A stretch of 64,000 nucleotides of DNA. Source: Desulfovibrionaceae bacterium (GTDB taxonomy: Bacteria > Desulfobacterota > Desulfovibrionia > Desulfovibrionales > Desulfovibrionaceae). The stretch is taken from NCBI GenBank assembly GCA_019421865.1, contig JAHZEL010000010.1, positions 1 to 64,000 on the forward strand, given 5' to 3'. The position numbers and the translations under genes are program-made. Every line of letters begins with the position of its first letter. Position 1 is the stretch's first letter. Under the pieces are notes generated by a model. It had not been told where the DNA came from. It worked only from the letters and a program-made list of their open reading frames with translations, and did no database searches. This document shows positions 34,012-42,806 of this stretch, piece after piece.

Positions 34012-34880
34012 GACAGTACCTCCGGTACTTCAGAAAGAAAGGTCATGGGCAGGAAGGGGTCCCTGCCCGGCAAAAATGTTACCGTCACGCCGTCGAGCTT
34101 CTTTTCCAGAAGCTGCGCGAAGCGACGGATCATTTCTTCTTCCAGGGAAAAATGCCCCACATCAAGAATTGCCGTGGGACAGAAATTCGGGCTGCGTCCG
34201 TCATGACGCGAAGCCAGGGCCAGGGCGTCGTGATACTTCACGTCGCCGGTGATGAAAAGGTCCGCGCCGGCGGCAACGGCCTCTTCCAGAAGCGAGGAGC
34301 CGGATCCCGTGCACACCGCCACGCGCCGGATCGTCCGTTCCGGATCCCCGATGAGACGAGCCACACCGCACATGCGCTCAAGCGGCAGAAACTTGCGCAT
34401 GACGGCGCACACTTCGCGGAGCGTCATCGGCGAGGGAAGCGTGCCCGCGCAGCCGAATCCGCCGTCCGCCTGCGAGCCGTCCGGCGCAAGGAAGGTTCCC
34501 GTTTTTTCGAGAATCACGCGGTCGGAAAGGCCCAGCTCGTCGGGCAGCCAGGAGGCCGGTCCGAGAGGATTGGCGTCAAGCGTGGTGTGGCTTGCGTAGA
34601 GCGGCATGTCGTGGCGGTACAGAATGCCGAGCGCATCGGTGATGCCGTTCAGCCTGTCCGTCCAGAAAGGACGCATGGCCAGCGGATGGTGGGTGAGCAC
34701 CATGTCCGCTCCCGCGGCGACCGCCGCATGCAGCTGTTCGGGCGCAGGGTCGAGGCAGACGGCCAGATGTCGTATCTCGGCACGCGTCGAAGCCACCTGA
34801 ACGCCGGAATGATCCCATTCCGCCATAAGCGAAAGGGGGGCCGTCTGTTCAATGATCCTGATGATATCGCTCTGAATCAT
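34008..34880 (-). CDS. Nif3-like dinuclear metal centre protein
   Basis: NIF3/YbgI (GTP cyclohydrolase 1 type 2 homolog) family protein of 290 residues. WDHSGVQV near residue 23, LTHHPLAMRPF (metal-binding His pair), CTGSGSSLLEEAVAAGADLFITGDVKYHDAL and DVGHFSLEEEMIRR (last metal ligands) are all present. The catalytic role of the family is still unclear. The start at 34880 (MIQSDIIRIIEQTAP) has AAGG ahead; a longer frame to 35060 lacks similarity. It is the first gene of the Nif3/zinc-ribbon pair. Confidence 0.92.
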   Translation of the reverse strand: MIQSDIIRIIEQTAPLSLMAEWDHSGVQVASTRAEIRHLAVCLDPAPEQLHAAVAAGADMVLTHHPLAMRPFWTDRLNGITDALGILYRHDMPLYASHTTLDANPLGPASWLPDELGLSDRVILEKTGTFLAPDGSQADGGFGCAGTLPSPMTLREVCAVMRKFLPLERMCGVARLIGDPERTIRRVAVCTGSGSSLLEEAVAAGADLFITGDVKYHDALALASRHDGRSPNFCPTAILDVGHFSLEEEMIRRFAQLLEKKLDGVTVTFLPGRDPFLPMTFLSEVPEVLS

Positions 34881-35191
34881 GGTGTAGCCTTCTCGTAGTG
34901 CGGAACATGGATATGCCGGGGAATTCATATTTCTAGGGAAAGATTCCCGCTTCGTCAAGTTCCTTTCCCCCGGCGCGGCCTCCGGCGTTTTCCTCTTGGC
35001 CTCCGCGCGGTTTTGGAGTAGAGGTGTTTCACTTTGAACCTGCTTCGGCAGTCGGGGCATCGTGCGCCGCAGGAGAGCTTTCTTCCTGCGCTCGTGCCGC
35101 CTCTGCGCGTTGTTCCGCGCGCCTTCCGGGCGGGCAGGGCGCTCTTTCTTCCGCCCTTTTTCCTTATCCTGAATCCTTCACGAGGCAAATC
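34881..35191. other. Divergent intergenic region
   Basis: About 310 bases between the divergently read Nif3-family gene and the DsbA-family gene. Both promoters should be here. I see no clear -35/-10 pair, no hairpin of note and no small gene; the half nearest the DsbA gene is pyrimidine-rich on the top strand. Confidence 0.5.
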
Positions 35192-35884
35192 ATGCCGTCC
35201 TTCGTTTATGTGACCGACGTTTTCTGTCCCTGGTGCTTCGGCTTTGCGCCCGTCATGCAGCGCCTTGCCGCTCTTCATTCCTTCCCCGTGCGCGTGCTCT
35301 GCGGCAATCTCGTGGATAATCCTTCGCAGACGTCCACCATGAACTCGCCGCGCCTTCTGGCCTTCTTCCGCCGCCTTTCCGACACCACGGGCCGGGAACT
35401 CGGCGAAGACTTTTTCCGCCTCATGGAAGAGGAGCACAGCGTGCTCATGGATTCCTCCCTTTCCGCGCGTCTCATGGCGGCGCTCAAGAAGCTGGCTCCC
35501 GGTCATGCGCTGGAACAGATGGAGGCTTTTCAGGACGCCTTCTACCGCGACGGACGCGACGTGCTTTCCCTTGCCGTGCAGGCGGACGTTGCCTCGCGCT
35601 GGGGCGTGAACGCGGCGGATCTGGAAAAGGCCCTTGCTTCGGAAGCCGTGCAGGACAAGGCGCAGCGCGAGATGGACGAAGCCGAGGAGATTCTCGGCGA
35701 CTTCGTGGTGTATCCCACGCTGTTCGTGAAGACCGACGACGGCGAACTGCACGCCGTGGCCCGCGGCTACGCGCCCTTTGAGGACGTGGAGGCCAAGATC
35801 GCCGCGGCGCTTGCATCGGGCGCTTCCATGACCGGCGTTTCCGCCGGCGCCTGCGGTCTGGACGGCAACTGCTGCCTTTCCTGA
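35192..35884 (+). CDS. DsbA family (FrnE-like) thiol oxidoreductase
   Basis: Thioredoxin-fold protein of 230 residues without a signal peptide, so probably cytoplasmic. The redox motif is FCPWCFGF (C12, C15). VRVLCGNLVDN, an inserted helical domain and VYPTLFVK with the cis-proline follow, as in the FrnE/DsbA-like group (PF01323). The extra C-terminus GACGLDGNCCLS adds three cysteines and may be a second redox or metal site. ATG at 35192 has GAGG ahead; the longer frame to 35024 is not protein-like. The gene ends at a strong terminator and looks monocistronic. Confidence 0.88.
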   Translation: MPSFVYVTDVFCPWCFGFAPVMQRLAALHSFPVRVLCGNLVDNPSQTSTMNSPRLLAFFRRLSDTTGRELGEDFFRLMEEEHSVLMDSSLSARLMAALKKLAPGHALEQMEAFQDAFYRDGRDVLSLAVQADVASRWGVNAADLEKALASEAVQDKAQREMDEAEEILGDFVVYPTLFVKTDDGELHAVARGYAPFEDVEAKIAAALASGASMTGVSAGACGLDGNCCLS

Positions 35885-35926
35885 TGCTTTCCGGCGGATT
35901 CGCTATCCGCCTGTGCTGTTGTTTCG

Positions 35927-35970
35927 GCTCCGCTGCCCGACATGCGATTCGTCGGGCGGCGGAGCTTTTT
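35927..35970 (+). terminator. Terminator after the DsbA-family gene
   Basis: Arms 35927-35941 and 35951-35965 pair over 15 bases with one wobble; five T follow. Confidence 0.93.
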
Positions 35971-36278
35971 GTGCGCGGCGATGTTGCGCCTCGGCAGGAG
36001 AGGGGAGGGGCTTTTTTCGGGGGAGGCGGAAAAGAGGTCGGAGCACGGCAGGAGGCGGGGAAGGCGGAGCGCCCGGAAGAAGGGCTTGAAAACGCCGGTT
36101 TCCGGCCCTTTTTGCGCTCGAAAGGGGCGGCTCGCCGCTTGAAGAGCGCGTGATTATGGAGTATCATCCCTTTTTTCCTTCGGAAGGGGGCTTCTGCAGG
36201 AAGCGTCCGTTTTCCGGGAAAACCCGTCCGTCCGGCGGGATCGCCGTTCATTATCATTTTAACACGGGAGAGTTCGGG
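35971..36278 (+). promoter_or_regulatory. Spacer and hairpin-rich leader of the BMP-type transporter operon
   Basis: Up to about 36140 the top strand is purine-rich with no gene. The last 100 bases before the ATG hold consecutive small palindromes: CCTTCGGAAGG (36177-36187), GCTTCTGCAGGAAGC (36190-36204), GTTTTCCGGGAAAAC (36209-36223) and CCGTCCGTCCGGCGGG (36224-36239). No known riboswitch core was recognised. A structured leader is likely; a function is not shown. Confidence 0.45.
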
Positions 36279-37364
36279 ATGCGTTTTCTCAACTATGCCG
36301 CGGCTTGTCTTGCCGTTTGCGGTATGGCGTTTTCGCCGCTTGCTTCCTCCGCTCACGCCGAAGAGGCGGCAAAGAAGATCAAGGTCGGCTTCATCTATGT
36401 TTCCCCTGTGGGCGACGAAGGCTGGTCGTGGATGCACGATCAGGGCCGCAAGCTTCTGGAAGCCATGCCCGACGTGGAAACCGGCATGATGGAAAGCGTC
36501 CCTGAAGGACCGGACGGCGAGCGCGCCATCAAGAACATGTGCTCCCGCGGCTACGACGTCATCGTGGGCACGAGCTTCGGCTACATGGACGCCATGGCCA
36601 AGCTGGCCAAGCGCAATCCGAAGATCACCTTCCTGCACTGCTCCGGCTACAAGCACAGCGACAACATGACCTGCTACTTCGGCAGAGTCTACGAAGCCCG
36701 CTATCTCACGGGCATGGTCGCCGGCGCCATGACCAAGACCAACGAAATCGGCTATGTGGCCGCCTTCCCCATTCCCGAAGTGGTGCGCGGCATCAACGCC
36801 TTCACTCTGGGCGTGCGCGCCGTGAACCCCGAAGCGAAGGTGCGCGTGGTGTGGACCCGTACCTGGTACAGCCCCGACGATGAGAAGAAGGCTGCCGAAG
36901 GCCTGCTGGACGTGGGCGTGGACGTGATCGCCCAGCATCAGAATTCCGCCGGTCCGCAGATCGCGGCCGAGGAACGCGGCGCCTATTCCGTGGGCTACAA
37001 TACCGACATGTCCTCGGCGGCCCCCAGGGCTCACCTCGTGTCGGCCATCTGGGACTGGGAAAAGTTCTATAAGAAGTTCATCGAGGAATACCGCGCCGGC
37101 ACCTGGAAGAACGGCAACTACTGGTACGGCCTCGGTGACGGCATCGTGAACATTTCCGCCTACGGCGACATGGTTCCCGCCGACGTGCGCGCCAAGGTCG
37201 ACGCCGTGAAGGCCGACATCGCCGCCGGCAAGTACAAGGTGTTCACCGGCCCCGTGAAGGATCAGGAAGGCAAGGAACGCGTGCCCGCCGGTCAGGTTGC
37301 GCCCGACGACATGCTCCTCAGCATGGACTGGTTTGTGGAAGGGGTCATAGGAACGACCCGGTAA
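36279..37364 (+). CDS. BMP family ABC transporter substrate-binding protein
   Basis: Periplasmic binding protein of 361 residues. The signal peptide is residues 1-27 ending AHA; no good lipobox is seen. The mature part matches the BMP/PnrA (Med) family: KVGFIYVSPVGDEGWSW, MCSRGYDVIVGTSFGYMDA, GRVYEARYLTGMVAGAMT and YVAAFPIPEVVRGINAFTLG. Known members bind nucleosides or related compounds. ATG at 36279 follows GGGAG. A terminator separates it from the permease genes, which would favour excess binding protein over membrane parts. Confidence 0.93.
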   Translation: MRFLNYAAACLAVCGMAFSPLASSAHAEEAAKKIKVGFIYVSPVGDEGWSWMHDQGRKLLEAMPDVETGMMESVPEGPDGERAIKNMCSRGYDVIVGTSFGYMDAMAKLAKRNPKITFLHCSGYKHSDNMTCYFGRVYEARYLTGMVAGAMTKTNEIGYVAAFPIPEVVRGINAFTLGVRAVNPEAKVRVVWTRTWYSPDDEKKAAEGLLDVGVDVIAQHQNSAGPQIAAEERGAYSVGYNTDMSSAAPRAHLVSAIWDWEKFYKKFIEEYRAGTWKNGNYWYGLGDGIVNISAYGDMVPADVRAKVDAVKADIAAGKYKVFTGPVKDQEGKERVPAGQVAPDDMLLSMDWFVEGVIGTTR

Positions 37365-37373
37365 TTTCAGGAA

Positions 37374-37401
37374 AGCTCCGCCCGCGAGGCGGGGCTTTTT
37401 T
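37374..37401 (+). terminator. Intra-operon terminator after the binding protein
   Basis: AGCTCCGCC (37374-37382) pairs with GGCGGGGCT (37388-37396) with one wobble, then six T in all. It lies before the permease genes of the same system, so partial read-through or a separate promoter in 37402-37653 is expected. Confidence 0.88.
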
Positions 37402-37653
37402 ATTCATGCCCTTTCGCCCGGACAGGCGAAGTCCCGGAAGGCCGCGGCTTTGTTTGGCGGTGTTTTTGCAGGAGCTGTTTCCGCTTCCGGGCACAGGGGC
37501 ATATTCTGCGGGAAGGCGGCTCGGAACGTTTTTCCGCAGGGGCGGAGTATGCTGCGGCGGGCCTTTCCGCCGCTTTGCCTTTATCGCGCACGCGCCGGAC
37601 GCGGGTTTTTACCGGCGCTGCGCAGGATATCAACGTAGTTTCTCGGAGGATTC

Positions 37654-38730
37654 ATGGACGGTTTCAGAGTCGTCAGGCGGCAGACCCCGCTTCGGTGGGC
37701 CGGGCTTGTCGTGCTTCCGGCGGCGCTTCTCGTCGCCCTGGCATTCTGTTCCCTGCTTCTGATGATTCAGGACAAGTCGCCCGTAGAAGCCGCCGTGGTG
37801 CTGTTTCAGGGCGGCTTCGGCAGTCTTTACGCCCTGCAGGACACCATGCTCAAGGCCATTCCCATCTTTCTCTGCTCGCTCGGCGTGTCCGTGGCCTTCC
37901 GCATGAAGGTGTGGAACATCGGTGCGGAAGGGCAGTTTGCGCTGGGCGCGGTGGGAGCCACCTGGGCCGTGATTACCTTTCCCGGACTGCCCATGCCCCT
38001 CATGCTTTCGCTCATGCTGCTGTGCGCGGCGGTCACCGGCGGCCTGTGGGGTCTTCTGCCGGGCTTCCTCCGTCTGAAGTTCGGGCTGAACGAAATCATT
38101 TCCACGCTCATGCTCAACTACATCGGCATCGAGTTCATGCGCTACCTCGTGTACGGTCCCTGGAAGGATCCGGAAAGCATGGGCTTCCCCATGACCGCCA
38201 TGTTCCCCGATGAGGCCGTGTTCCCCGAAGTGCTGGGATACGTGCATGCCGGTCTCGTGGTCTGCGTGGTGGCGGCCGTGATCGTGGCCGTGTTTCTGTA
38301 CCGCACGAAGCTCGGCTTCGAGCTGTGCGCCGCGGGCGAGAATCCCCGCGCCGCGCGCTATGCCCGCATTCCCTACGGTTTTCTGCTGGTCTTCGTGCTG
38401 ACCGTCTCGGGCGCGCTGGCGGGCATGGCGGGCTGCGTGGAGGTTTCGGCCACGTTCAACCGTCTTCAGCCCAATCTCTGCACGGGCTACGGCTATACCG
38501 CCATCGTGGTGGCCTGGCTTTCAAGACTGCGCATTTCCTCCATTGCGCTGTTTTCCGTGTTCGTGGCGGGTCTGCTCGTGGGTACGGACAGCCTGCAGGT
38601 CGACATGCAGGTGCCTGCCGCGTTCGGCGGCATTCTCGAAGGCTTCATCCTGCTCTGCGTGCTGGCCGGACAGTTCTTTTATTCCTACACCTTTGTAAGA
38701 ACGGGTCGCGGGCAGGGAGGTGCGGCATGA
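37654..38730 (+). CDS. ABC transporter permease 1 (BMP/nucleoside type)
   Basis: Inner-membrane permease of 358 residues with about nine to ten helices, of the branched-chain/ribose-like BPD_transp_2 family. FRMKVWNIGAEGQFALGAVGA near residue 83 and LNEIISTLMLNYIGIEF near 148 are conserved in NupP/YufP-type permeases. AAGENPRAARYARI is the coupling loop. GGAGG precedes the ATG. It overlaps the second permease by four bases. The two permeases, the double ATPase and the BMP-family binding protein make one importer. Confidence 0.92.
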   Translation: MDGFRVVRRQTPLRWAGLVVLPAALLVALAFCSLLLMIQDKSPVEAAVVLFQGGFGSLYALQDTMLKAIPIFLCSLGVSVAFRMKVWNIGAEGQFALGAVGATWAVITFPGLPMPLMLSLMLLCAAVTGGLWGLLPGFLRLKFGLNEIISTLMLNYIGIEFMRYLVYGPWKDPESMGFPMTAMFPDEAVFPEVLGYVHAGLVVCVVAAVIVAVFLYRTKLGFELCAAGENPRAARYARIPYGFLLVFVLTVSGALAGMAGCVEVSATFNRLQPNLCTGYGYTAIVVAWLSRLRISSIALFSVFVAGLLVGTDSLQVDMQVPAAFGGILEGFILLCVLAGQFFYSYTFVRTGRGQGGAA

Positions 38731-39647
38731 CCTGGGATATCTTCGTCGCGCTGCTGGCCGCCACCGTGCTGGCCGGAACGCCGCTTCTGTACGCCACGCT
38801 GGGCGAACTTGTGACCGAACGTTCGGGCGTGCTCAATCTCGGCGTGGAAGGCATGATGATCATGGGCGCCTTCTTTGCCTTCATCGTGCAGCTCAAAACG
38901 GGCAATCCGTGGCTGGCCGTGCTGGCCGCCGGTCTCGGCGCCGGAGCCATGGGCCTTCTGCACGGCGTGGTCTGCCTGGTCTTTCAGGGCAATCAGACCG
39001 TGTCGGGCCTTGCGCTCACCATCTTCGGCGTGGGCCTTTCCGACTATCTCGGCGCGCCCTTCATCGGCGAGAAGACCGTGGGCTTCCAGCCCTTCGACAT
39101 TCCGCTGCTCTCCGACATTCCCTTCTTCGGACAGGTCTTCTTCCAGCACGATCCTCTGGTCTACATTTCCTATCTGCTGCCCTGGGCCGTCATGTGGTTC
39201 TTCCGCCGCACTTCGCTGGGCCTTGCGCTCTGCGCTTCCGGCGAATCTCCCGACGCCGTGCAGGCCGCAGGCCTTGATCCCGTGCGCATGCGCTGGCTGG
39301 GCATTTTTGCCGGAGCCTTCCTTGTGGGCATGGGCGGCGCCTATCTTTCCCTCTGCGCCACCCACATGTGGACGCACAACCTCACCGCAGGCAAGGGCTG
39401 GATAGCCGTGGCGCTGGTCATTTTCGCGTTTTGGCGGCCGCGCCGGGCCATTCTGGGCGCGTATCTCTTCGGCGGCATCATGGCGCTGCAGCTCCGGCTG
39501 CAGGCGCTCGGAACCACCATTCCTTCGTCGCTCATGATGATGCTCCCCTATTTGCTCACCATTCTCGCGCTGCTCTTCTCCTCCGCCCGGGGCAAGGGCA
39601 GAAGCGCTCCCGCAGCGCTGGGAGAAAACATTTCTCCGGGTGCGTAA
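38727..39647 (+). CDS. ABC transporter permease 2 (BMP/nucleoside type)
   Basis: Second inner-membrane permease, 306 residues, about nine helices, NupQ/YufQ-like. ERSGVLNLGVEGMMIMGAFFAF (near 32-53) and QTVSGLALTIFGVGLS are family marks; ASGESPDAVQAAGLDP is the coupling loop. The ATG lies in an ATGA overlap with permease 1 and has GGAGG eight bases ahead. A longer upstream frame (to 38325) runs inside permease 1 and is not used. After its stop comes an MFS gene and only then the ATPase, an uncommon order. Confidence 0.93.
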   Translation: MTWDIFVALLAATVLAGTPLLYATLGELVTERSGVLNLGVEGMMIMGAFFAFIVQLKTGNPWLAVLAAGLGAGAMGLLHGVVCLVFQGNQTVSGLALTIFGVGLSDYLGAPFIGEKTVGFQPFDIPLLSDIPFFGQVFFQHDPLVYISYLLPWAVMWFFRRTSLGLALCASGESPDAVQAAGLDPVRMRWLGIFAGAFLVGMGGAYLSLCATHMWTHNLTAGKGWIAVALVIFAFWRPRRAILGAYLFGGIMALQLRLQALGTTIPSSLMMMLPYLLTILALLFSSARGKGRSAPAALGENISPGA

Positions 39648-39816
39648 CCGGTCGGAACGCTGTTTCCGGCGCCTCCGCAAGCGGATTTCTCCGAAGAAGG
39701 GCGCGCCTCATGCTCCGTGCGGGGCGCGGCGCAGAGGGGCGGTGCCCCTTCCTCGGAAGAGATCGCGTGAGGAGCGGCTTTCTCCCGGAAGAAAGCCGCA
39801 AAGTCAAGGATTCCCT

Positions 39817-41232
39817 ATGCTGAGTTCTCGCGACATGTTTACCGGACTTCCCATGATTACGGCTGCGGCCTTTTTCATGCAGATGTTCAATTCCACCATC
39901 ATGAACACGGCCCTGCCCGCCATTGCCGATTCCATGGGGCGCTCGCCGTTTTCCATGCAGCTTGCCGTCATAAGCTATGCGCTTACCGTGGCGCTGCTCA
40001 TTCCGCTGAGCGGCTGGCTCGCCGACAGCTTCGGTACAAGGCGCGTGTTCCTCGGATCCGTGGTCATGTTCGTGATAGGCTCGGTACTGTGCGCCGTTTC
40101 CACGAATCTGCCCCAGCTTGTGGCCTCGCGCGTGGCGCAGGGCATAGGCGGCGCCATGATGGTGCCCGTATCCCGCCTGACGCTCATGCGCGCCTATACG
40201 CGCGAGGACTTTGTCCGGGTGTTCAATTTCATCACCATTCCCGGTCTGGTCGGGCCCGTGGTCGGCCCCATCGTGGGCGGCTGGCTGGTCACCTACGCTT
40301 CCTGGCACTGGATCTTCCTCATCAACGTTCCCCTCGGCCTTGCCATTCTTCTGTGCTCGCTGCATTCCTTCTCCGACTTCAGGCAGCCGCGCGGAGCCTT
40401 CGACTGCACGGGCTTTCTGCTCATCGGCGTGGGCGTGCTCAGCATGTCCGTGGGACTGGAGCTGACCGGCGGCCACGGCGCTTCTCCGCTGCTGGCGGGC
40501 GGCCTTGTGGTCTTCGGCGTTTTCGCCCTGTGGCTTTACGTGGTTCACGCGCGAAAGATCAGTCATGCCATCATCAATCTCAAGGTTTTTCATACCCGCA
40601 CCTTTTGCGTGGGCATCACGGGCAATATCGTGGCGCGGCTCGGCATCGGCAGCATACCCTTCCTCGTGCCGCTCATGCTTCAGGTGGGCCTGGATTATTC
40701 CGCCGACGTGGCGGGTCTCATTCTCATCGCCCCGGCCGTCGGTTCCATCATGACCAAGACCGTGGTGCTGCGTATTCTGCACCGCTTCGGCTACCGGCGC
40801 GCGCTTCTTTTCCTCACGCTCGCCATTGCGGCCATCTTCATGTGCATGAGCCTGCAGCAGCCCGGCTGGCCGCTCTCCCTGCTCGTGGTGCAGCTTTTCG
40901 TGCAGGGCATGCTCATGTCCGGCCAGTTCACGTCCATGAACACCATCACGCTCGGCGATCTTCCCGCGGAAACCGCCAGCGACGGCAACAGTCTGCTTTC
41001 CGTGGCGCAGAATCTCAGCGTCAGCTTCGGCGTGGCCATCAGCACCGCGCTGCTGCGCGTCTTTTCCGGCTCGGGCGGAGAACTTCACGCCCTGCACGCC
41101 ACCTTCATTGCCGTGGGCCTCATGACCGCCGCTTCCGCGTTCATCTTCATGCTGCTGCGCCCGACCGACGGCGCGAATCTTCTGGGAAAAAGCTCCGATA
41201 CCGCGGCCGATGTCCGGCCGGAAGGAAAATGA
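39817..41232 (+). CDS. MFS transporter, DHA2 (EmrB/QacA) family
   Basis: Inner-membrane proton-coupled exporter of 471 residues with about 14 helices. MNTALPAIADSMG near the start, WLADSFGTRRVFL (loop 2-3 motif), RVAQGIGGAMMVPVSRL, and GPVVGPIVGGWLVTYASWHWIFLINVPLG (motif C and the WRWIF-type motif) place it in DHA2. AAGGA precedes the ATG at 39817; an earlier in-frame ATG at 39640 would add a non-hydrophobic stretch and is rejected. It overlaps the ATPase region (its TGA touches the next ATGs), so it is part of the importer operon. Substrate unknown. Confidence 0.92.
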   Translation: MLSSRDMFTGLPMITAAAFFMQMFNSTIMNTALPAIADSMGRSPFSMQLAVISYALTVALLIPLSGWLADSFGTRRVFLGSVVMFVIGSVLCAVSTNLPQLVASRVAQGIGGAMMVPVSRLTLMRAYTREDFVRVFNFITIPGLVGPVVGPIVGGWLVTYASWHWIFLINVPLGLAILLCSLHSFSDFRQPRGAFDCTGFLLIGVGVLSMSVGLELTGGHGASPLLAGGLVVFGVFALWLYVVHARKISHAIINLKVFHTRTFCVGITGNIVARLGIGSIPFLVPLMLQVGLDYSADVAGLILIAPAVGSIMTKTVVLRILHRFGYRRALLFLTLAIAAIFMCMSLQQPGWPLSLLVVQLFVQGMLMSGQFTSMNTITLGDLPAETASDGNSLLSVAQNLSVSFGVAISTALLRVFSGSGGELHALHATFIAVGLMTAASAFIFMLLRPTDGANLLGKSSDTAADVRPEGK

Positions 41233-41234
41233 TC

Positions 41235-42806
41235 ATGGAACAGAGGCGTCTTTCTTCGACGCAGGACAAGGACAGGGGCACGCCGCCGCTGATTCGTCTG
41301 GACCGCATCTGCAAAAGCTACGGCCCGGTGCAGGCCAACAAGGACATTTCCGTCGAGATCCGCGCGGGAGAGATTCTTGCGCTGCTCGGCGAAAACGGAG
41401 CGGGCAAGTCCACGCTCATGTCCATTCTTTCCGGCAAGTCGCGGCAGGATTCCGGCACCATTTTCGTGGACGGCCTGCCTGCGCCGTTCCGTTCCCCGCG
41501 CGACGCGCTCGCCGCGGGCATCGGCATGGTGTACCAGCACTTCATGCTGGTGGAGGCCATGACCGTGACGCAGAACCTCATGCTCGGTCAGGCGCACGGC
41601 ATACTCAGGCCTTCCGCCATGCGCGCCCGCGTGCTGGAACTGGCGGAGCGTTACGGCTTCGAGATCAATCCCGACGCGCTCATTTCCGATCTTTCCATGG
41701 GCGAGCGGCAGAGGGTGGAAATTCTCAAGCTTCTGTACCGCGACTGCCGGGTGCTCATTCTCGACGAGCCTACCGCCGTGCTCACCCCGCCGGAAATCGA
41801 ACAGCTCTTTGCCGCGCTGCGCCGCATGGCGGCAGACGGCAAGGCCATCGTGTTCATCAGCCACAAGATGAAGGAAGTGCTGGATCTGGCCACGGAAATC
41901 AGCATTCTGCGTCGCGGCGAGATCGTGGATCACTTCCTGCGCTCCGAAGTGCCGGGCGAGCGCGCCCTGGCCGAGCGCATGGTGGGCCGCCGCATGGAAC
42001 AGGAAGTGGAGCAGACGCCCGTGGAAAAGGGCGAGGTGCTGCTGGAACTTTCCGGCGCCTGCTGCGGCATGGCGCGGGATCTTGCCTGTACGCTGCGGCG
42101 GGGCGAAGTGCTCGCCGTGGTGGGCGTGGCGGGCAACGGCCAGCGTGAGCTCGTGGAAATGGTGACGGGCTGTGCGAAGCCGGAGAGCGGCAGCGACACC
42201 GTGCGCATTCTCGGGAAAAACTGGCAGGACTTCATGCGCTCCCGGCAGGACAAGAAGAGCATGGTCTACATTCCCGAGGACAGAAAGGGCCTTGCCACCT
42301 GTCCCTCGCTGGATCTGCTGGACAACTTTCTTCTGACCAACCGCAACGGCTTCCAGAACTTCGGTTTTCTGGACAGGCGACACTCCTCCACCGCCGCCAC
42401 GGACGTCATGGAGGAATATCAGGTGGTGGCCGACGGCCTGCACGCCACGGCCGGATCGCTTTCCGGCGGCAATCTGCAGAAAATGGTGCTCGGCCGCGAA
42501 TTTTTCCGGGAACCGAGGCTCATCGTGGCGGAGAACCCCACGCAGGGGCTGGACATCGGAGCCATGGAAGAGGTGTGGCGCCGTATTCTTGAGGCGCGCG
42601 ACCATGCGGGCGTGCTGCTCGTGACGAGCGACCTTCACGAGGCCATGACGCTGGCCGATACCTTTGCCGTCATGTACCGCGGGCGCTTCATCGACGTATT
42701 CCCCAGAAGCGACGAGGCGCGTGTGGAGTCCATAGGACTCATGATGGCGGGCATAGCCTTCGGCGAGGAAACGGAAGAAACGAAGGAGAGCGGGCATGAA
42801 GCGTAA
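41235..42806 (+). CDS. ABC transporter double ATP-binding protein (BMP/nucleoside type)
   Basis: Cytoplasmic ATPase of 523 residues with two cassettes in one chain, as in RbsA/NupO proteins. Domain 1 has Walker A GENGAGKST, Q-loop VYQHFML, signature LSMGERQRVEI and Walker B VLILDEPTAVLTP. Domain 2 has the degenerate Walker A GVAGNGQREL usual for this family, and LSGGNLQKMVLGRE. AAGGA lies eight bases before ATG 41235; an ATG at 41229 overlaps the MFS stop and is too close to it. It powers the two permeases encoded before the MFS gene. The next gene starts 11 bases inside its end. Confidence 0.94.
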   Translation: MEQRRLSSTQDKDRGTPPLIRLDRICKSYGPVQANKDISVEIRAGEILALLGENGAGKSTLMSILSGKSRQDSGTIFVDGLPAPFRSPRDALAAGIGMVYQHFMLVEAMTVTQNLMLGQAHGILRPSAMRARVLELAERYGFEINPDALISDLSMGERQRVEILKLLYRDCRVLILDEPTAVLTPPEIEQLFAALRRMAADGKAIVFISHKMKEVLDLATEISILRRGEIVDHFLRSEVPGERALAERMVGRRMEQEVEQTPVEKGEVLLELSGACCGMARDLACTLRRGEVLAVVGVAGNGQRELVEMVTGCAKPESGSDTVRILGKNWQDFMRSRQDKKSMVYIPEDRKGLATCPSLDLLDNFLLTNRNGFQNFGFLDRRHSSTAATDVMEEYQVVADGLHATAGSLSGGNLQKMVLGREFFREPRLIVAENPTQGLDIGAMEEVWRRILEARDHAGVLLVTSDLHEAMTLADTFAVMYRGRFIDVFPRSDEARVESIGLMMAGIAFGEETEETKESGHEA

